Source: Gymnodinialimonas sp. 202GB13-11
Lineage (GTDB): Bacteria > Pseudomonadota > Alphaproteobacteria > Rhodobacterales > Rhodobacteraceae
DNA: 64,000 bases
Direction of reading: 5' to 3'
Assembly (NCBI RefSeq): GCF_040932485.1
Contig: NZ_JBFRBH010000001.1
Location: 3,913,212-3,977,211 of the forward strand
Shown one piece after another: positions 61,622-64,000 of the stretch. Each line of letters begins with the position of its first letter. Position 1 is the stretch's first letter. The notes beneath the pieces were generated by a model that worked only from the letters and a program-made list of their open reading frames with translations, made no database searches and was not told the DNA's origin. A program made the position numbers and the translations under genes.

Positions 61622-62941
61622 TTAATTTCCATAGACATAGCCCGGTAACCACAGGGCGATTTCGGGGAAGGTCATAATCAGGGTAAGGGCCACGATCATC
61701 ACGCCGACAAAGGGAAGGATCGAAACATAGATGTCGCGCAGCGTAATTTCGGGCGGGGCCATGGCGCGCATCAGGAACAGGTTATAGCCGAAGGGCGGCG
61801 TCATATACGCGATCTGCGTGGTGATGGTGTAAAGGACGCCGTACCAGATCAGGTCAAAGCCAAGCTCGCCGACAAGCGGCACGTAAAGCGGGGCCACGAT
61901 CACCAGCATCGCGGTGTCATCGAGGAACGTGCCCATGATGATGAAGCTGAGTTGCATCAGGATCAGGATCACCCAAGGGCTGAGGCCCAGTTGCTGCGTG
62001 AACAGGCCCTCAATCGCCTCCACCGCGCCAAGCCCGTCGAAAATTGCGCCAAAGCCGAGGGCGGCGAGGATGATCCACATGAACATGCAAGAAATGCCAA
62101 GGGTTTTGCGAACCGACGCCTCGAACACCGTCCAGGTAAGGCGGCGTTTCAGGATAGCTGCGAGCAGGGCAGTAAGTGCCCCGACGGCTGAGCTTTCGAC
62201 GAGTGACGTCCAGCCTTTCACAAACGGCACCATCATCGCGGCGAAGATCAGGAGTGGCAGCAGGCCCGCCAGCAGTAGGCGTAATTTCTCGGCGCGTGGC
62301 ACGTTCCCGGCATCGGGCAGGGCTGGGCCAAGTTCAGGCTGCGTGCGGCACCGCAGCCAGATGTAGAGGACAAACATCGCCGCCATCATCAGGCCGGGCA
62401 ACACGCCTGCAAGCCAAAGCTGACCCACCGGTTGGCGCGCGATCATGGCGTAAAGGACCAACACAACCGAGGGCGGGACAAGGATGCCGAGCGAAGATCC
62501 AGCCTGTACCACGCCCGTGACCATCCGCTTGTCGTATCCGCGCCGCAGCAATTCTGGCAGCGCGATGGTGGCCCCAATGGCCATGCCAGCCACCGACAGC
62601 CCGTTCATAGCGGAGATCAGAACCATCAGGCCGATTGTGCCAATCGCCAGCCCGCCATTCACCGGCCCGAACCAGACATGGAACATCCGGTAAAGGTCAT
62701 CGGCCAGCCTGCTTTCGCTGAGCACATAGCCCATGAAGATGAACATCGGCAGGGTCAGCAGGGGATACCAGCTCATCAACCGCATCGTGGCGGCGAAGGG
62801 GATTTCTTGCCCGCCGGTGCCGTAAAGCGTGATCGCTGCAATGGCAGCAATCGCTCCGATGGCTCCAAAGACCCGCTGGCCAGTGAACAGCATCAGCATC
62901 ATCGACGTGAACATGAAGATGGCGATGTATTCCTGGCTCAT
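61622..62941 (-). CDS. TRAP transporter large permease (DctM family)
   Basis: The 439-residue inner-membrane protein begins MSQEYIAIFMFTSMMLMLF and has around 12 hydrophobic segments. It includes LISAMNGLSVAGMAIGA and GVVQAGSSLGILVPPSV, a motif of DctM transporters, and TTQIAYMTPPFGYNLFLMRA near the end. It forms the Na-coupled translocation channel of a TRAP transporter with the DctQ partner. I start at ATG 62941, overlapping DctQ by four bases. Confidence 0.93.
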   Translation of the reverse strand: MSQEYIAIFMFTSMMLMLFTGQRVFGAIGAIAAIAAITLYGTGGQEIPFAATMRLMSWYPLLTLPMFIFMGYVLSESRLADDLYRMFHVWFGPVNGGLAIGTIGLMVLISAMNGLSVAGMAIGATIALPELLRRGYDKRMVTGVVQAGSSLGILVPPSVVLVLYAMIARQPVGQLWLAGVLPGLMMAAMFVLYIWLRCRTQPELGPALPDAGNVPRAEKLRLLLAGLLPLLIFAAMMVPFVKGWTSLVESSAVGALTALLAAILKRRLTWTVFEASVRKTLGISCMFMWIILAALGFGAIFDGLGAVEAIEGLFTQQLGLSPWVILILMQLSFIIMGTFLDDTAMLVIVAPLYVPLVGELGFDLIWYGVLYTITTQIAYMTPPFGYNLFLMRAMAPPEITLRDIYVSILPFVGVMIVALTLIMTFPEIALWLPGYVYGN

Positions 62942-63519
62942 ACCTTCGCCTCCGCCCAATCAAAGCCACGGATGCGGGCGATGTCTTTGAACAGTTCAGA
63001 CAGGGCCTGAAGCAGCATCAGTACGAAACCGATGACCATGATCGTTTTGACCGGCCAAAGGTAAGGCCGCCAAGCGGTGGGTGAGCGTTCAAGCCGGCCG
63101 ATTTCCTCGGACCCGGTCAGGAGGCCCGCGAAGAACGAGACAGGCTCCAACCTCCAATATCCAAGCGAATAGGACAGCGAGCCGAGCGCGCCATAAATCA
63201 GCACGCAGAGGTAGAAGATCAGGAACAACACGGTCAGCGCGTCGATGGTGGCCTTCCGGCGCAGGGACCAATTGCCATAGAACAGGTCCATGCGGACATG
63301 GCTTCCCATTTGGATCGCGTAAGGTCCGCCGATCACGTAGTAGGCGACCATGGCGAATTGGGCCGTCTCCAACGTCCAGTTTGCGGGGGTGAAGAAGGTC
63401 TTGGAGATCGAGGACCACAGTAGAATCCCCATGATCACAAAGATCCCCCACATCGCGACGCGGCCAATACCGTGGTTCATCCCGTCCACAATGCGCACAA
63501 AGCGGTGCATGGCGTTCAT
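62938..63519 (-). CDS. TRAP transporter small permease (DctQ family)
   Basis: The 193-residue product has four predicted membrane segments: WGIFVIMGILLWSSI, MVAYYVIGGPYAIQ, TVLFLIFYLCVLIYGAL and TIMVIGFVLMLLQAL, with GSHVRMDLFYG between the second and third, usual for DctQ. It supports the large permease. The ATG at 63519 overlaps the N-formylglutamate amidohydrolase-like stop (ATGA), so all belong to one operon. Confidence 0.9.
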   Translation of the reverse strand: MNAMHRFVRIVDGMNHGIGRVAMWGIFVIMGILLWSSISKTFFTPANWTLETAQFAMVAYYVIGGPYAIQMGSHVRMDLFYGNWSLRRKATIDALTVLFLIFYLCVLIYGALGSLSYSLGYWRLEPVSFFAGLLTGSEEIGRLERSPTAWRPYLWPVKTIMVIGFVLMLLQALSELFKDIARIRGFDWAEAKV

Positions 63520-64000
63520 CCCAGTACCTCCGCCCGCGCGGCCCGCAATATACCTTCAAGGTGCTTTGCCATGGCTTTGGCGGTTTCTGGCGTGTCGATG
63601 AGGTCGTTGCGCACTTCAACCATCACATTCGCCAGGCCGCGCGCTTCCCCATGCAGTTGCAGGGTGTGTGTGACGCCATCGCTCGCCGAATAGGGGGCGT
63701 TCAGGGCGGCTCTGTGTTTTGCGGCCTTTGCTTCGGCGCGCAGGGCGGCCAGTGCCATACGGTCGTCCTGATCGCAGAGATAACCGATGTCTACATTGCG
63801 CCTTTGACCATTATAGACCGGCGTAAAGCTGTGGATCGTGACAAGCACCGTATCGAGCCCGGCGCCGTCTAGAAGCTGGGAAATTGCGGCGTGAAAGGGT
63901 TCGTGAACGAGTTGGTGGCGCGTTTGACGCTGGTCGGCGTTTAGTGAGGCATTTCCCGGAACAGCAAAAACTTCGCTTTGGGCGGGGATGCAATCGGGCG
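63516..64000 (-). CDS. N-formylglutamate amidohydrolase-family protein, C-terminal part (5' end outside window)
   Basis: The frame is open to the window edge, giving 160 codons plus the stop. The fragment reads AQSEVFAVPGNASLNADQRQ, then TVLVTIHSFTPVYNGQRRN and ends with DGVTHTLQLHGEARGLANVM and EVRNDLIDTP, all typical of the N-formylglutamate amidohydrolase family. The HSF and Glu (EVRN) are probable zinc-site elements. Family members split N-acyl or gamma-linked glutamates. With the gamma-glutamyl ligase downstream in the same operon, a role in releasing glutamate from a gamma-glutamyl product is possible. The metal-site His/Glu near the N-terminus is outside the window. Confidence 0.88.
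   Translation of the reverse strand, partial: PDCIPAQSEVFAVPGNASLNADQRQTRHQLVHEPFHAAISQLLDGAGLDTVLVTIHSFTPVYNGQRRNVDIGYLCDQDDRMALAALRAEAKAAKHRAALNAPYSASDGVTHTLQLHGEARGLANVMVEVRNDLIDTPETAKAMAKHLEGILRAARAEVLG

Noticed and set aside
1-64000. CRISPR arrays, tRNA or rRNA genes, insertion sequences
   Set aside because: I looked in the gaps between genes and saw no regularly spaced repeats, cloverleaf-like sequence, transposase or terminal inverted repeats.

Overview
The window looks like chromosomal DNA of a marine alphaproteobacterium of the Rhodobacteraceae (Roseobacter group). This is inferred from gene content rather than a database search: hemE/hemC beside a dTDP-rhamnose and glycosyltransferase island, many ABC and TRAP uptake systems, L-carnitine dehydrogenase fused to its thioesterase, and an IalB-family protein. 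Coding density is high, genes commonly overlap by 1-4 bases (ATGA, TGATG, TTGA), and no rRNA, tRNA, insertion sequence, phage or CRISPR array was seen.

Layout. 1-3736 (+): surface polysaccharide genes, namely a truncated GT4 glycosyltransferase, an FkbM methyltransferase, two GT25 transferases and a GT4 transferase. 3733-5823: hemE (-) and hemC (+), divergent around a perfect inverted repeat. 5900-11800 (+): rfbC, rfbB, rfbD and rfbA for dTDP-L-rhamnose, then an 817-residue two-domain glycosyltransferase. 11807-26903: a galactoside catabolic locus with an ABC importer, an IclR regulator, GH36 alpha-galactosidase, GH42 beta-galactosidase and a De Ley-Doudoroff-type route (SDR dehydrogenase, SMP-30 lactonase, DgoK kinase, KDPGal aldolase), followed on the minus strand by an aldehyde dehydrogenase and a divergent GAPDH. 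27034-27979: a thioredoxin-like protein and a VOC protein. 27996-35914: a cluster that could take gamma-butyrobetaine and carnitine to glycine betaine, with a GlxA/AraC-type regulator. 35914-37494: a ThDP-dependent decarboxylase. 37561-46344 (-): a peptide-type ABC importer with fused ATPases, an MlrC-like M81 peptidase and a CocE/NonD hydrolase. 46431-46964: kptA. 46952-55885 (-): a two-partner-secretion operon resembling contact-dependent inhibition (CDI) loci, read as IalB-family gene, TpsB/CdiB transporter, 2134-residue TpsA/CdiA exoprotein and a small candidate immunity gene. 56214-64000 (-): a TRAP transporter operon with an N-formylglutamate amidohydrolase-like gene, a glutamine-synthetase-like ligase, a VOC protein, an aldehyde dehydrogenase and an iron alcohol dehydrogenase, suggesting uptake and gamma-glutamylation of an amine or amino alcohol.

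The most interesting region is 46952-55885. The last ~115 residues of the exoprotein form a distinct C-terminal domain that is clearly lower in GC than a sampled part of the shaft. It overlaps by four bases a 132-residue gene with immunity-protein character. The IalB-family gene at the head of the operon overlaps the transporter gene and is not a usual CDI component. Each of the three transporter solute-binding-protein genes is followed by a strong intergenic hairpin, consistent with differential expression of binding protein and membrane subunits.
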